Of a DNA stretch of 58,676 nucleotides, positions 1 through 8,242 are shown piece by piece (positions within the stretch are counted from its first letter, which is position 1; every line of letters starts with the position of its first letter). Position numbers and translations under genes: made by a program. Source of the stretch: CAZTYW01 sp964617695. GTDB lineage: Bacteria; Chloroflexota; Dehalococcoidia; UBA2247; RBG-13-53-26. The notes beneath the pieces are model-generated. The model ran no database searches, had not been told where the DNA came from, and saw nothing but the letters and a program-made list of their open reading frames with translations. Location: NCBI GenBank assembly GCA_964617695.1, contig CAZTYW010000004.1, positions 1-58,676 of the forward strand, in the 5' to 3' direction.

Positions 1-1204
1 CAGTGCCTTCACCTCGTATTATGTCAATCATTGGCGAGTCCAGCCACACACCGATTTGTCCCGTGCCGGTGTCAATACCCTGGCGCTGTTGCCGGCACTC
101 ACGTATTATGGCCGCTGCCACCACGTCCCGTGGCTCCAGCGGCATGATGAACTGGCCCCCCTCAGCATTGACAAGTTGCGCTCCAAGGGTCCTCACTTTC
201 TCCGTGACAAGCTGGCCCAGAATCTGTATGGGATAGGCTGCGCCCGTCGGGTGGTACTGCATGGTGTCAATGAAGACCATCTCAGCCCCCACCCTGTAAG
301 CCAGCACTAACCCGTCGGCAGTGGCGCCATAGTGATTGGTGGTGGGGAAACTCTGAATGTGCAGCCGCCCCATACCACCCGTAGCCAGAATCACGGACCT
401 GGCCCGGACCACGACCATCTCGTTGGTCTCCAGATTCGCCAGCACCGCGCCGCCAACCTGCCCCCTCTCGTCCATGATCAACTCCACCGCCGCTGAGAAC
501 TCCAGGTAGTTTATGTTCCGGCTCCTCATCTCATCACGGAGGACACGCATTACCTCCAGCCCCGTGTAGTCCCTTGCCGAATGCAGTCTCAATCTTGAGG
601 CACCGCCACCAGACAGCTCATGCATCCTGCCATCGGGTAGTTTGTCCCAGTTCACTCCCAGGGTCTCCAGCCACTTGATCACCTCGGGAGCATCCTTCAC
701 CAGGGCCTCCACCAGCTCGGGGATGTTGGCGAAGTGACCCCCACCCATAGTGTCGAGATAATGGATAAGGGGGGAATCCTCCGGGCGATCGGCCGCCTGC
801 GTCCCCGCCTGCGCACCCACGGTATTGGCGTCGCCCAGGCGCAGCTTCGTTGTCAGCAGGACGTTCGCCCCGTTCTCCTCAGCCAGAAGCGCTGCGGCAG
901 CCCCCGCACCCCCACCACCTATGATCAGCACGTCAACATCGTAGTCAATCCTGTCAAGGTCGACCTTACCGGGGTCAACGCGGCTGTTTCCTTCCAGCAG
1001 GTCGGCCATCTCGTTTGGACTGGAGTCACCGGAATTCGGGCCCACCACCAGCTTGCGCATCCCTTCCTGAATGTAGTCGGGATGAAACGCCTGCAATAAG
1101 GGCTTCTTCTCTTCCTCGCCAAGGCGTGGCAGTGTCTCTCTGAGGCGGCCCTCCCTGGTCGCCTCTACCTTGCGGATGCTCTCTTGCATGCTAGCGGGAT
1201 ACAT
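1..1204 (-). CDS. sdhA: Succinate dehydrogenase/fumarate reductase flavoprotein subunit (C-terminus cut by window start)
   Basis: This is the FAD-bearing catalytic subunit that interconverts succinate and fumarate. On the minus strand an ATG at 1204 sits behind a GGAGGG site and opens about 401 codons that run off the window. The FAD dinucleotide-binding glycine motif (IIGGGGAGAAAAL) follows an N-terminal extension of about 70 residues that ordinary SdhA lacks. Further on come the MGGGHFANIPELV region, ATGGMGRLH and the HPTGAAYP active-site segment. The C-terminal helical and capping part is missing. It lies 22 bases downstream of the iron-sulfur subunit, so the two form SdhBA. No cytochrome b subunit is seen in the window. 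Direction of catalysis (oxidation in propionate-type degradation or reduction of fumarate) cannot be told from sequence; the neighbours favour succinate oxidation. Confidence 0.92.
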   Translation of the reverse strand, partial: MYPASMQESIRKVEATREGRLRETLPRLGEEEKKPLLQAFHPDYIQEGMRKLVVGPNSGDSSPNEMADLLEGNSRVDPGKVDLDRIDYDVDVLIIGGGGAGAAAALLAEENGANVLLTTKLRLGDANTVGAQAGTQAADRPEDSPLIHYLDTMGGGHFANIPELVEALVKDAPEVIKWLETLGVNWDKLPDGRMHELSGGGASRLRLHSARDYTGLEVMRVLRDEMRSRNINYLEFSAAVELIMDERGQVGGAVLANLETNEMVVVRARSVILATGGMGRLHIQSFPTTNHYGATADGLVLAYRVGAEMVFIDTMQYHPTGAAYPIQILGQLVTEKVRTLGAQLVNAEGGQFIMPLEPRDVVAAAIIRECRQQRQGIDTGTGQIGVWLDSPMIDIIRGEGT

Positions 1205-1226
1205 TCTGCCCTCCAGTGGGTCGCTT

Positions 1227-1916
1227 CTAGTAAGCAGGTTCTATATCGCGTTCGGCATAGAGGCGACGCAGTTCCGTCTCTTCCATACCCTTGAGTCTCT
1301 CCAGGTCCGCGTCAAACTTGCCTGCCTCCAGTTCAGCTATTCTGTCGTCCAGGTGCTTTGAAGTCGGCGCCAGGTAGCGACCGTGCAGGCGCCTGCACAG
1401 CAAGGCTACGTTGTACTGCGCCAGCCCCTGAGGGCACCTGGCAGCGCACAAGCCACACATGACACAGTCAAACGACTTGAGCGATACCTCTTTGATGTCA
1501 CCCCTCAATGCATCAGACATGTACCACATCACCTCAAGCTCTTGAGGACAGGTCTTGGTGCAGTTGTTGCACCCAAAGCACTTGACCAGGTCGGGATAGA
1601 GGTCCAGGACCTGTTCACCGGTTGGCTCCAACTCCCCCAACTGGTAAGTGGCCCTGGCAGCAGGGAAAAAGGGGATCTGTACCAGGTACATGCCCTGCTC
1701 GACTGTCTTCTGGCAAGCGAGGGCATACCTCAACTGAGTATCATTCTGGAAGCTGTAAACTGTAGCACAGGCGCCGCAAAACCCTGCCCGGCATCCGCAG
1801 CCTCGAATCATCCTGTAGCCGCAGAATTCAAGCGCCGTCAATATGGTTAGCCCATCCGGAACCCGGTAGTGCTTACCCATAATGTAGATGTCAACAGATG
1901 GAGCCACTTCGGTCAT
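1227..1916 (-). CDS. sdhB: Succinate dehydrogenase/fumarate reductase iron-sulfur subunit
   Basis: This 229-residue electron-transfer subunit carries electrons between the flavoprotein and an acceptor. The N-terminal plant-ferredoxin-type [2Fe-2S] motif is seen as C42-x4-C47-x2-C50 with C68. Two C-terminal motifs follow: C113-x2-C116-x2-C119-x3-C123P and C151-x2-C154-x2-C157-x3-C161P. In ordinary SdhB the second motif lacks the Cys at the 154 position and holds a [3Fe-4S] cluster. The extra Cys here argues for [4Fe-4S], as reported for non-classical (type E) complexes that use CCG-domain subunits in place of a cytochrome b. The gene lies between malic enzyme and sdhA, all on the minus strand with short gaps, so it is probably cotranscribed with them. 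Confidence 0.93.
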   Translation of the reverse strand: MTEVAPSVDIYIMGKHYRVPDGLTILTALEFCGYRMIRGCGCRAGFCGACATVYSFQNDTQLRYALACQKTVEQGMYLVQIPFFPAARATYQLGELEPTGEQVLDLYPDLVKCFGCNNCTKTCPQELEVMWYMSDALRGDIKEVSLKSFDCVMCGLCAARCPQGLAQYNVALLCRRLHGRYLAPTSKHLDDRIAELEAGKFDADLERLKGMEETELRRLYAERDIEPAY

Positions 1917-1960
1917 TTTCTCGCCTTTCTCACGCTGGCCATGACGGAATTCGGACGAAT

Positions 1961-3316
1961 CTAGACCTGCGGCTGCGGAGGAATGAGGCCCGACTTCATC
2001 AGGACGTCCACAGACTCCCTGGCCTCCTTGATGATCTTACCCGCCCTTTTATTCAACTCCTCACGGCTCAGCACCTCGCGTGCCACGCCTTGCTCTACAG
2101 CTTTCATGCCAACCGCCACCGCCTCCCTGACGAAGACCTCCCAGTCATCCATGGTAGGCATGATATACTCGTCGCTCAGCCCGTGGTCCTCAGCACACTT
2201 GGCCAGCTCATAAGCAGCAGCGATACACATCTCGTCCGTGATCGTTCGCGCCCTCACATCCAGGGCACCGCGGAAGATGCCGGGGAAACCGAGCGAGTTG
2301 TTCGATTGATTGGGAAAATCCGATCTACCGGTAGCCATAACCCTCACCCCGGCTTCTTTGGCCTCCCACGGCCAGATTTCGGGAATCGGATTGGCACAGG
2401 CAAAAACGATGGCATCCTGACTCATACCCTGGATCCACTCAGGCAGGATGGCATCCGGCCCGGACTTGGACAGGGCGATACATACATCAGCCCCCTTCAG
2501 CGCCTCGGGAATGCCCCCCTCTCTTCTCTCGGGATTGGTCTTGCAGCACAACTCCCACTTATGCGGGTTCTCGGCCTGCTTCTCCTCCAGGTCAGTTCTC
2601 TGCGCGTGCAAGATGCCCCTACTATCAACAAAGATGGTATTCTCCGGCTTGAACCCATCGGCAAACAGAATCCTGGAAATGGCTATGTTGGCGGCTCCCA
2701 CTCCAACTATGGTGAGAGTCACCTCATCCTTCTTCTTACCGACTAGCTTGAGCGCGTTGACGAGCCCAGCCAGTGTCACCGCTGCCGTTCCCTGCTGGTC
2801 ATCATGCCACACAGGAATCTCCATGTCTTTTCTCAGGGTCTCAAGAATTGAAAAGCACTTGGGACTGGCGATATCCTCGAGATTGATGCCTCCGAACGAC
2901 GGCTGGAGCCATTTCACCGCCCGCACTATGTCATCCGGGTCCTTGGTATCGAGACAGATGGGCACAGCGTCGACCCCGCCCAGATATTTGAAAAGGAGTG
3001 CCTTACCCTCCATCACTGGCAGGCTCGCCTCGGGCCCGATATCGCCCAGGCCCAGCACCCTGCTGCCGTCTGATACCACCGCTACGGTGTTCCATTTGCA
3101 TGTGTACTCATACACGCGCTCCTTGTCCTCTTGGATCGCCCTGCATGGCTCGGCAACGCCGGGGGTGTACCAGATGGCGAAGTCTTCAAGGCCATGGATC
3201 GCACATTTGGCCAGCGTCTGCATCTTGCCGCGGTAGTATGAATGCAGCCGTATGGCATTCTCGGACGGTTTGCGCGCCTTGGCTAGTAGCTCTTCTTCGC
3301 TTTTGTCGTGAGACAC
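1961..3316 (-). CDS. Malic enzyme (malate to pyruvate + CO2)
   Basis: This enzyme oxidatively decarboxylates malate to pyruvate with NAD(P). The protein is about 451 residues, the usual size for short bacterial malic enzymes without a phosphotransacetylase domain. Visible landmarks are the YTPGVAEPC segment with the catalytic Tyr, the HDDQQGTAAVTLAGL metal/substrate loop, the dinucleotide-binding GVGAANIA motif and SNNSLGFPGIFRGAL near the active site. A GTG at 3316 follows a GGGGGG-type ribosome site and fits the family N-terminus; a TTG at 3331 is an alternative start. It sits between the LUD/4Fe-4S gene and sdhB, which places it after fumarate/malate in a route from methylmalonyl-CoA to pyruvate. 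No fumarase gene is in the window. NAD versus NADP preference cannot be read here. Confidence 0.93.
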   Translation of the reverse strand: MSHDKSEEELLAKARKPSENAIRLHSYYRGKMQTLAKCAIHGLEDFAIWYTPGVAEPCRAIQEDKERVYEYTCKWNTVAVVSDGSRVLGLGDIGPEASLPVMEGKALLFKYLGGVDAVPICLDTKDPDDIVRAVKWLQPSFGGINLEDIASPKCFSILETLRKDMEIPVWHDDQQGTAAVTLAGLVNALKLVGKKKDEVTLTIVGVGAANIAISRILFADGFKPENTIFVDSRGILHAQRTDLEEKQAENPHKWELCCKTNPERREGGIPEALKGADVCIALSKSGPDAILPEWIQGMSQDAIVFACANPIPEIWPWEAKEAGVRVMATGRSDFPNQSNNSLGFPGIFRGALDVRARTITDEMCIAAAYELAKCAEDHGLSDEYIMPTMDDWEVFVREAVAVGMKAVEQGVAREVLSREELNKRAGKIIKEARESVDVLMKSGLIPPQPQV

Positions 3317-3369
3317 TTGTCCCCCCTTCAAGTTGCCTCGTTACCAGGCCTTACACTCAGTATATGCCT

Positions 3370-4581
3370 TTATGACAACGGTGTAACTCCGCTATCACTA
3401 TCTACGAGCAATCTCCTCAATTCGATGATCATTCCAGGCGTATCAATGCTCATGGGACACCTCACCTTGCACCTGCCGCATGTCAGGCAAGTGTACGCCA
3501 GCGAAGCCGCCTTCTCAATATCCCGGGTGAGCATCGCCGCCCAAACCGCCCCAATACCCGCAAAATACTTGTCTCCGAAGTGGCCTGCCGTCACAGCGAA
3601 GACGGGGCACTCGTAGAGACATCCGCCGCACCTCAGACAGTACAGCGCCTGACGGAGAACCGGATGCCTGGCCAGACCCGTCCTGCCAGCGTCCATAAAC
3701 ACGACGTGAAACTCGCCAGGCCCGTGGGCGCCGAATGTGGTGACCTTTTCTATGTCGCCTGTCTTGCTCGGCGCGGACAACAGACTTACGTATGAAGGAA
3801 TTGTATAATTGGCGTATCTCCAGGTTACCTCAGCAACCTTGTTGGCATCACCAAGGGTCGGCACCAGCTTCTCCATGCCGATGAGAGCGATGTACACAGG
3901 CGGGGCCCCGGTGGCCAGACGAATGTTGCCCTCATTCTCAATGACGAACAGCGTGCCAGTGTCCGCGGCAACCACATTGGCACCGCTCATTCCGATATCC
4001 GCCTCAAAATACTTCTCCCTGAGCAGCTTCCTGGCAGTCGCCACCAGCACGCCTATGTCCGAAGGCAGCTCCTGGCCAGTAATCTTCGAGAACAAACGAG
4101 CGACGTCCTCCTTAGGCACGTGAATTGCCGGAGAAAGGATGTGCATCGGCCTGGACCCCAGCTTCTGAATGATGAACTCTCCAAGATCGGTCTCGTAGAC
4201 CTCGTTGCCATGCTCCTCCAGGTGCTCCCGCAACTCAATCTCCTCAGAGGTCATGCTCTTGCCCTTGACGATCAGCTTGCCCTTACCCACCAGGTCACCG
4301 ATGATCCGCAGTGCATCGCCTCCGGTCTTGGCCACATAGGCTTTGCCCTTGTTTCCCTCAATGGCCTCGCAAGCCTGTTGGGCCAGCCGCTCCATATCTT
4401 CAACCGATCGCTCTTTTATCTCTCTGACCTCTTCCGCCATCTTAACGGTGTGAGGAAACTTCTTCAGGGCAGTACTCGTATTTGCCCTGTAGCTCTTGAT
4501 GGCCCGAGACAAAGCCAGTCCTATTCTATCGTTGTGGGCCGCTTCCATTAGTGCCTTCTTGTAGTCTTTGAAAACGGACAT
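3370..4581 (-). CDS. LUD-domain/4Fe-4S protein, LutB-like
   Basis: This is a 403-residue soluble electron carrier of the LutB type. The first 290 residues look like a LUD (lactate utilisation) domain, with the ADTGTLFVIENEGN segment typical of the family. The C-terminus carries two ferredoxin motifs, C315-x2-C318-x2-C321-x3-C325P and C365-x2-C368-x2-C371-x3-C375P. In lactate operons LutB works with LutA (a CCG protein) and LutC; here it is 10 bases downstream of a CCG-domain gene, but no LutC is seen and the following genes are malic enzyme and SdhBA. I infer that the pair passes electrons for the succinate/fumarate enzyme or malate metabolism, not for lactate. A role in lactate oxidation is the main alternative. 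Confidence 0.85.
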   Translation of the reverse strand: MSVFKDYKKALMEAAHNDRIGLALSRAIKSYRANTSTALKKFPHTVKMAEEVREIKERSVEDMERLAQQACEAIEGNKGKAYVAKTGGDALRIIGDLVGKGKLIVKGKSMTSEEIELREHLEEHGNEVYETDLGEFIIQKLGSRPMHILSPAIHVPKEDVARLFSKITGQELPSDIGVLVATARKLLREKYFEADIGMSGANVVAADTGTLFVIENEGNIRLATGAPPVYIALIGMEKLVPTLGDANKVAEVTWRYANYTIPSYVSLLSAPSKTGDIEKVTTFGAHGPGEFHVVFMDAGRTGLARHPVLRQALYCLRCGGCLYECPVFAVTAGHFGDKYFAGIGAVWAAMLTRDIEKAASLAYTCLTCGRCKVRCPMSIDTPGMIIELRRLLVDSDSGVTPLS

Positions 4582-4591
4582 ACTACTAACC

Positions 4592-5599
4592 TCACAAGGC
4601 CATGGCGACGACCTGGGCCAGATCCATTACCTGAATACCGTCGGTTTTCAGCTCTTTGAGCCCAGCCCTGAGTTGCATGATGCATCCGGGACACTGAGTG
4701 ACGATCATCTGTGCACCCGTCTCGATCAGTTCCTTAGCCCTGTTAACCGCCAGGATATGGCTCAATTCAGGGAAGACTGCTTCAAATCCTCCCCCACCGC
4801 CACAGCACGTTGCCCACTCCCCGCTGGTCGATTCAGCTTCCACAAGTTCGATACCGTTGATGGCCCCAAGTATATGGCGTGGTTCTTCAATCAGTCCCAT
4901 ATAGCGTGCCAACTGGCACGGGTCATGGTATACGACCTTGACCTGCCTCGGGAACCTCAGATCCCTGGAACCCATGTTTTCCACCACGACTTCCACGAAA
5001 TGTTTGACCTCCAGTTCGTACCCATCCACGCAGCCAGCCATCAGATTTCGAAGAGTGTAGGTACACGAAGGAACAACCCCGATAATGCGCTTGACCCCGA
5101 GCAATCTCAGCTTCCTGTACACTTCCTCGGCCTTCCTGGCAAACTCGCTACGTAATCCTATGTAGTAGAGCAGCCCGGCACAGCAAGGCTCGTCCTCAGC
5201 CAGATAGCCGCACTCGACCCCAAGTGTCTTCAGCACCTTAAGCGCATCCCTCAAAGGCTGCGCATCAGAATCGTCGCCTCTCACCATAACCTTGCGATAA
5301 ACGCCTGCGAGGTCGACACCCAGCTTCTTCTGAAAACTGGCTATGCCCATAGGCAACTCAGCGCCAATTACACTCTTGTCCATCCCTCTTATCAGGGACG
5401 TGAGCGACTCCAGCTCGCTCGTATACTGGTAGCCGCAACCGGCAAAGAATATCGTCTCCGACCGCTTCGGAAGGCCCAGGTCTTTGGCCCACCTTGCACC
5501 CGACCCCTTTGGTGCACCGAGTATGTTATGCTTTGACACAATGTTGTCAGCCAGATAGGCCAGCCCAGGAGGGATCAAGTCTTTCGATTTCTTACCCAT
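4592..5599 (-). CDS. CCG-domain (HdrB/LutA/SdhE-like) iron-sulfur protein
   Basis: This 335-residue protein has two cysteine-rich CCG domains, the fold that holds special iron-sulfur clusters in heterodisulfide reductase HdrB, LutA and the SdhE subunit of type E succinate dehydrogenases. The second domain is complete: C228, C265-C266-G, and C303-x2-C306. The first is degenerate: C55, C139-C140-A-G and a lone C179 in place of CxxC. It has no N-terminal ferredoxin motif and no membrane segment, so it needs a partner, plausibly the LutB-like protein encoded next. A promoter lies just upstream at 5648-5677, so it heads the downstream half of the cluster. A thiol:disulfide reductase role is another possibility. 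Confidence 0.85.
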   Translation of the reverse strand: MGKKSKDLIPPGLAYLADNIVSKHNILGAPKGSGARWAKDLGLPKRSETIFFAGCGYQYTSELESLTSLIRGMDKSVIGAELPMGIASFQKKLGVDLAGVYRKVMVRGDDSDAQPLRDALKVLKTLGVECGYLAEDEPCCAGLLYYIGLRSEFARKAEEVYRKLRLLGVKRIIGVVPSCTYTLRNLMAGCVDGYELEVKHFVEVVVENMGSRDLRFPRQVKVVYHDPCQLARYMGLIEEPRHILGAINGIELVEAESTSGEWATCCGGGGGFEAVFPELSHILAVNRAKELIETGAQMIVTQCPGCIMQLRAGLKELKTDGIQVMDLAQVVAMAL

Positions 5600-5647
5600 A
5601 CCGACGTTTCCCCTGGAACAGTATTTGTTGTGAGACGCATAACACCT

Positions 5648-5677
5648 ATTGTAACGTGAGGCTGTTCAAGCTGTCCA
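5648..5677 (-). promoter_or_regulatory. Candidate sigma-70 promoter for the CCG-LutB-malic enzyme-SdhBA genes
   Basis: On the minus strand TGGACA (5672-5677) and TACAAT (5648-5653) are 18 bases apart, in the 183-base gap between sucD and the CCG gene. It would give an RNA starting about 40 bases before the ATG at 5599. It suggests that the five downstream genes can be transcribed apart from the mutase/SucCD half. Confidence 0.5.
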
Positions 5678-5782
5678 GAAAATCGTGAAAGATGGAGTCC
5701 GCCGTCCAACAAATGGCCGAATCGTTGTGCCCTAAGCTGCAGCCTCACTGCAGGAATGGCAGGACTTTGGGCCGAATTATCG

Positions 5783-6667
5783 TCACGCACGGACCTGGGA
5801 TTGCACCGCCAGCAACTTGGCTACGTCGCCAGGCTTCTCAGCCACAGGTATCCCGGCAGCGGTCAATGCCTCAATCTTGGACTCCGCCGTACCGACGCTA
5901 CCCATAACTATTGCCCCAGCGTGCCCCATACGCTTCTCCGGTGGGGCTGACCGCCCAGCAATATAGGCCACCACGGGCTTGGGATAGCTGGTTTCGCGAA
6001 CATATTGGGCGGCCAACTCCTCTGCCTTGCCGCCAACTTCGCCTATGAGGACCACGCTGTTGGTCACTTCATCGTCCCTGAACATCTCGAGGAGGGTGAC
6101 AAAATCTAGCCCTACAATGGCATCCCCACCTATGCCCACACACGTACTCTGGCCCAATCCAGCGTTGGTGATATGCCACGCAATCTCGTACGTCAGTGTT
6201 CCACTCCTGGAGGCGACAGCGACCCCACCGGGCCTGAAAATGTGATTGGGCATTATGCCCACTTTCACCTTATTGGGCGGATTCACTATTCCGGGCGTGT
6301 TTGGACCGACAATGACGGCGCCAGCCTTCTGGGCCCTGGCAACAAATTCGATTGAGTCTCTCTGCGGGATAAGCTCGGTGATCACTACGATCGTCTTGAT
6401 GCCCGACTCAATGGCCTCATTCACAGCACTTGGAGCGAAGCGGGCCGGTACGAAGATGATGGACGTGTTGGCACCATGATTCTCGACCGCCCTGGAGACA
6501 GCGTTGTAGACGGGCACGCCGCTGACCTGCTGACCTTCTTTGCCTGGGGTTACGCCAGCAACAATCCTCGTCCCGAAGCCCAACATTTCGTTCGTGTGGA
6601 ACCTGCCTTCGTTGCCCGTTACACCCTGAACCACCACCCGCGTATTCTCGTCAATGATGCTCCTCAA
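5783..6667 (-). CDS. sucD: Succinyl-CoA synthetase, alpha subunit
   Basis: This is the CoA-binding and phosphohistidine subunit of the enzyme that turns succinyl-CoA into succinate with ATP or GTP formation. The reading frame gives a standard N-terminus (RSIIDENTRVVVQG) from a TTG at 6667, with AGGTGA five bases upstream; a GTG at 6676 in the same frame is the alternative. The longer open frame reaching 6745 is not supported because it overlaps sucC. The CoA-binding Rossmann part, the GPNTPGIVNP segment and the catalytic-His segment GHAGAIVMG are all present. It is 13 bases after the sucC stop and forms the two-subunit enzyme with it, giving substrate-level phosphorylation in the methylmalonyl-CoA route. 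Confidence 0.95.
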   Translation of the reverse strand: MRSIIDENTRVVVQGVTGNEGRFHTNEMLGFGTRIVAGVTPGKEGQQVSGVPVYNAVSRAVENHGANTSIIFVPARFAPSAVNEAIESGIKTIVVITELIPQRDSIEFVARAQKAGAVIVGPNTPGIVNPPNKVKVGIMPNHIFRPGGVAVASRSGTLTYEIAWHITNAGLGQSTCVGIGGDAIVGLDFVTLLEMFRDDEVTNSVVLIGEVGGKAEELAAQYVRETSYPKPVVAYIAGRSAPPEKRMGHAGAIVMGSVGTAESKIEALTAAGIPVAEKPGDVAKLLAVQSQVRA

Positions 6668-6680
6668 GGCACTCACCTCT

Positions 6681-7817
6681 CTAGCCTGCAACTTTGATGA
6701 CCTCCTGGGCAGCCGTTTCCATGTCAGCGTAGACTTTGACACCAACGGCCTGCAGTATCTCGGCTCCGCGTTCCGCGTTCGTCCCCATCATCCGGGCGAC
6801 CACAGGCTTCCTGATGCCAGTCTCACTGAGCCCTTGGGCGATGCCCTCGGCCGCCACATCGCATCTTGTTATGCCGCCATGAACATTCACCAGCACTGCC
6901 TTTACTTCTGGCTTCGACATGACCAGGACCAGGCCCTTCTCAATCATCTCCGCCCGAGCCCCACCGCCAATGTCCAGGAAATTCGCTGCCCTGCCCCCGT
7001 AAAGGTTGACGAGGTCCATAGTAGCCATAACCAGGCCCGCACCGTTGCCGATTATGCCGATGTCCCCGCTCAGATCCACATAGGTCAGGTCCTGCTGCCT
7101 CGCCTCGGCTTCCCTCGGCGTATCGTCAACCCTTTGAGACCTTCTGCCTTCGAGTTCAGGGTGCCTGAACAATGCATTGTCGTCCACTATCATTCTTGCA
7201 TCCGCAGCCACGAACTCGTCCCAAGATGTTCTCACCAGCGGGTTTGTCTCAACCAGCTCGGCATCACACTCCATGGCCGCCTTGTGCAGGAGTGCAAGGA
7301 CACGGGCAAACCTGGTGATGTCACCCTGTTCCATATCAGACAGTCGACCCAGCATTGACTCGGCGACACCTTCATCGAAGCCAATATCAGGTTCGATCCA
7401 GTGCCTCAGTATCTTGTCTGGGGTCGCCATGGCAGTCTCCTCTATGTCAACTCCCCCACTGGTGGAGACCAGAACGACGTATCTCCTCGCCTGCCTGTCT
7501 ACGGTCAGTGAGGCATACAACTGCGCCACAATATCCAGCTTCTCTTCAACCAACAGACTATGCACCACGGTTCCCTTGATGGTGCTGCCGATCAAGCGTG
7601 ATGCTGCCGTTCTTGCCTCCGCCGCATCAGCCGCAAACACTATTCCACCTGCTTTGCCTCTGCCCGACACCAGAATCTGGGACTTCAACACCACAGGTCT
7701 ACCGATTCTCCTGGCCACTGCTTCAACTTCATCAGCGCTAGCGGCTACTTCGCCTTGGGGAGTGGCTATGCCATATCTGCCAAGAATGTCCTTCGCTTCA
7801 AACTCAAAGAGCTTCAT
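6681..7817 (-). CDS. sucC: Succinyl-CoA synthetase, beta subunit (ADP/GDP-forming)
   Basis: This ATP-grasp subunit binds the nucleotide and completes succinyl-CoA synthetase with SucD. The classical start MKLFEFEAKDIL is at 7817, behind AGGAAGGG; the open frame continues upstream to 7898 but that part overlaps the B12-binding mutase subunit. The protein has 378 residues, the normal length. The ATP-grasp region (GGIVFAADAAEA), the VEEKLDI segment and the C-terminal CoA-ligase domain (GGGARAEMIEKG, NVHGGITRCDVAAEG) are seen in order. It starts 7 bases after the mutase small subunit stop, so the product of the mutase, succinyl-CoA, is handed to the enzyme encoded next. Confidence 0.95.
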   Translation of the reverse strand: MKLFEFEAKDILGRYGIATPQGEVAASADEVEAVARRIGRPVVLKSQILVSGRGKAGGIVFAADAAEARTAASRLIGSTIKGTVVHSLLVEEKLDIVAQLYASLTVDRQARRYVVLVSTSGGVDIEETAMATPDKILRHWIEPDIGFDEGVAESMLGRLSDMEQGDITRFARVLALLHKAAMECDAELVETNPLVRTSWDEFVAADARMIVDDNALFRHPELEGRRSQRVDDTPREAEARQQDLTYVDLSGDIGIIGNGAGLVMATMDLVNLYGGRAANFLDIGGGARAEMIEKGLVLVMSKPEVKAVLVNVHGGITRCDVAAEGIAQGLSETGIRKPVVARMMGTNAERGAEILQAVGVKVYADMETAAQEVIKVAG

Positions 7818-7824
7818 CAGTACG

Positions 7825-8226
7825 CTATCCCTTCCTTTGCACCTTCTCCTTGATAAAGTCGACAATTTCCCCGATGGATGCACCGGGGCCAAATACACGC
7901 GCCACCCCGGCCTCTGTCAACTCGGGCACGTCCTTGTCAGGAATGATGCCCCCGCCTATGACGACAACGTCCCTGGCCCCCTTTTCCCGAAGCAGATTCA
8001 CTGTCTTAGGGAACAGACTCATGTGAGCACCCGACAGGCAACTCAAGCCCACCACATCTACGTCCTCCTGAATGGCAGCATCAGCAATTTGCTCCGGCGC
8101 CAACCGCAAGCCAAGATAGACTACTTCCATGCCCGCATCTCTCAGACCCCTGGCCACCACCTTGGCCCCCCTGTCATGCCCATCCAACCCAGGCTTGGCT
8201 ACCAAGACTCGTATCTTGTCGTCCAT
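7825..8226 (-). CDS. Methylmalonyl-CoA mutase, cobalamin-binding small subunit
   Basis: This stand-alone B12-binding domain (133 residues) holds the lower-axial histidine for adenosylcobalamin. The DxHxxG signature is seen near the N-terminus as GLDGHDRGAK, followed by the SCLSGAHM and VVIGGGIIPDKD segments that line the dimethylbenzimidazole pocket. It is encoded 16 bases after the catalytic subunit, the split arrangement common in archaea and many anaerobes. On its own such a domain could serve any acyl-CoA mutase; the neighbouring large subunit has the methylmalonyl-CoA signature residues. Confidence 0.95.
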   Translation of the reverse strand: MDDKIRVLVAKPGLDGHDRGAKVVARGLRDAGMEVVYLGLRLAPEQIADAAIQEDVDVVGLSCLSGAHMSLFPKTVNLLREKGARDVVVIGGGIIPDKDVPELTEAGVARVFGPGASIGEIVDFIKEKVQRKG

Positions 8227-8242
8227 TGACTTTCCCCGTCTC

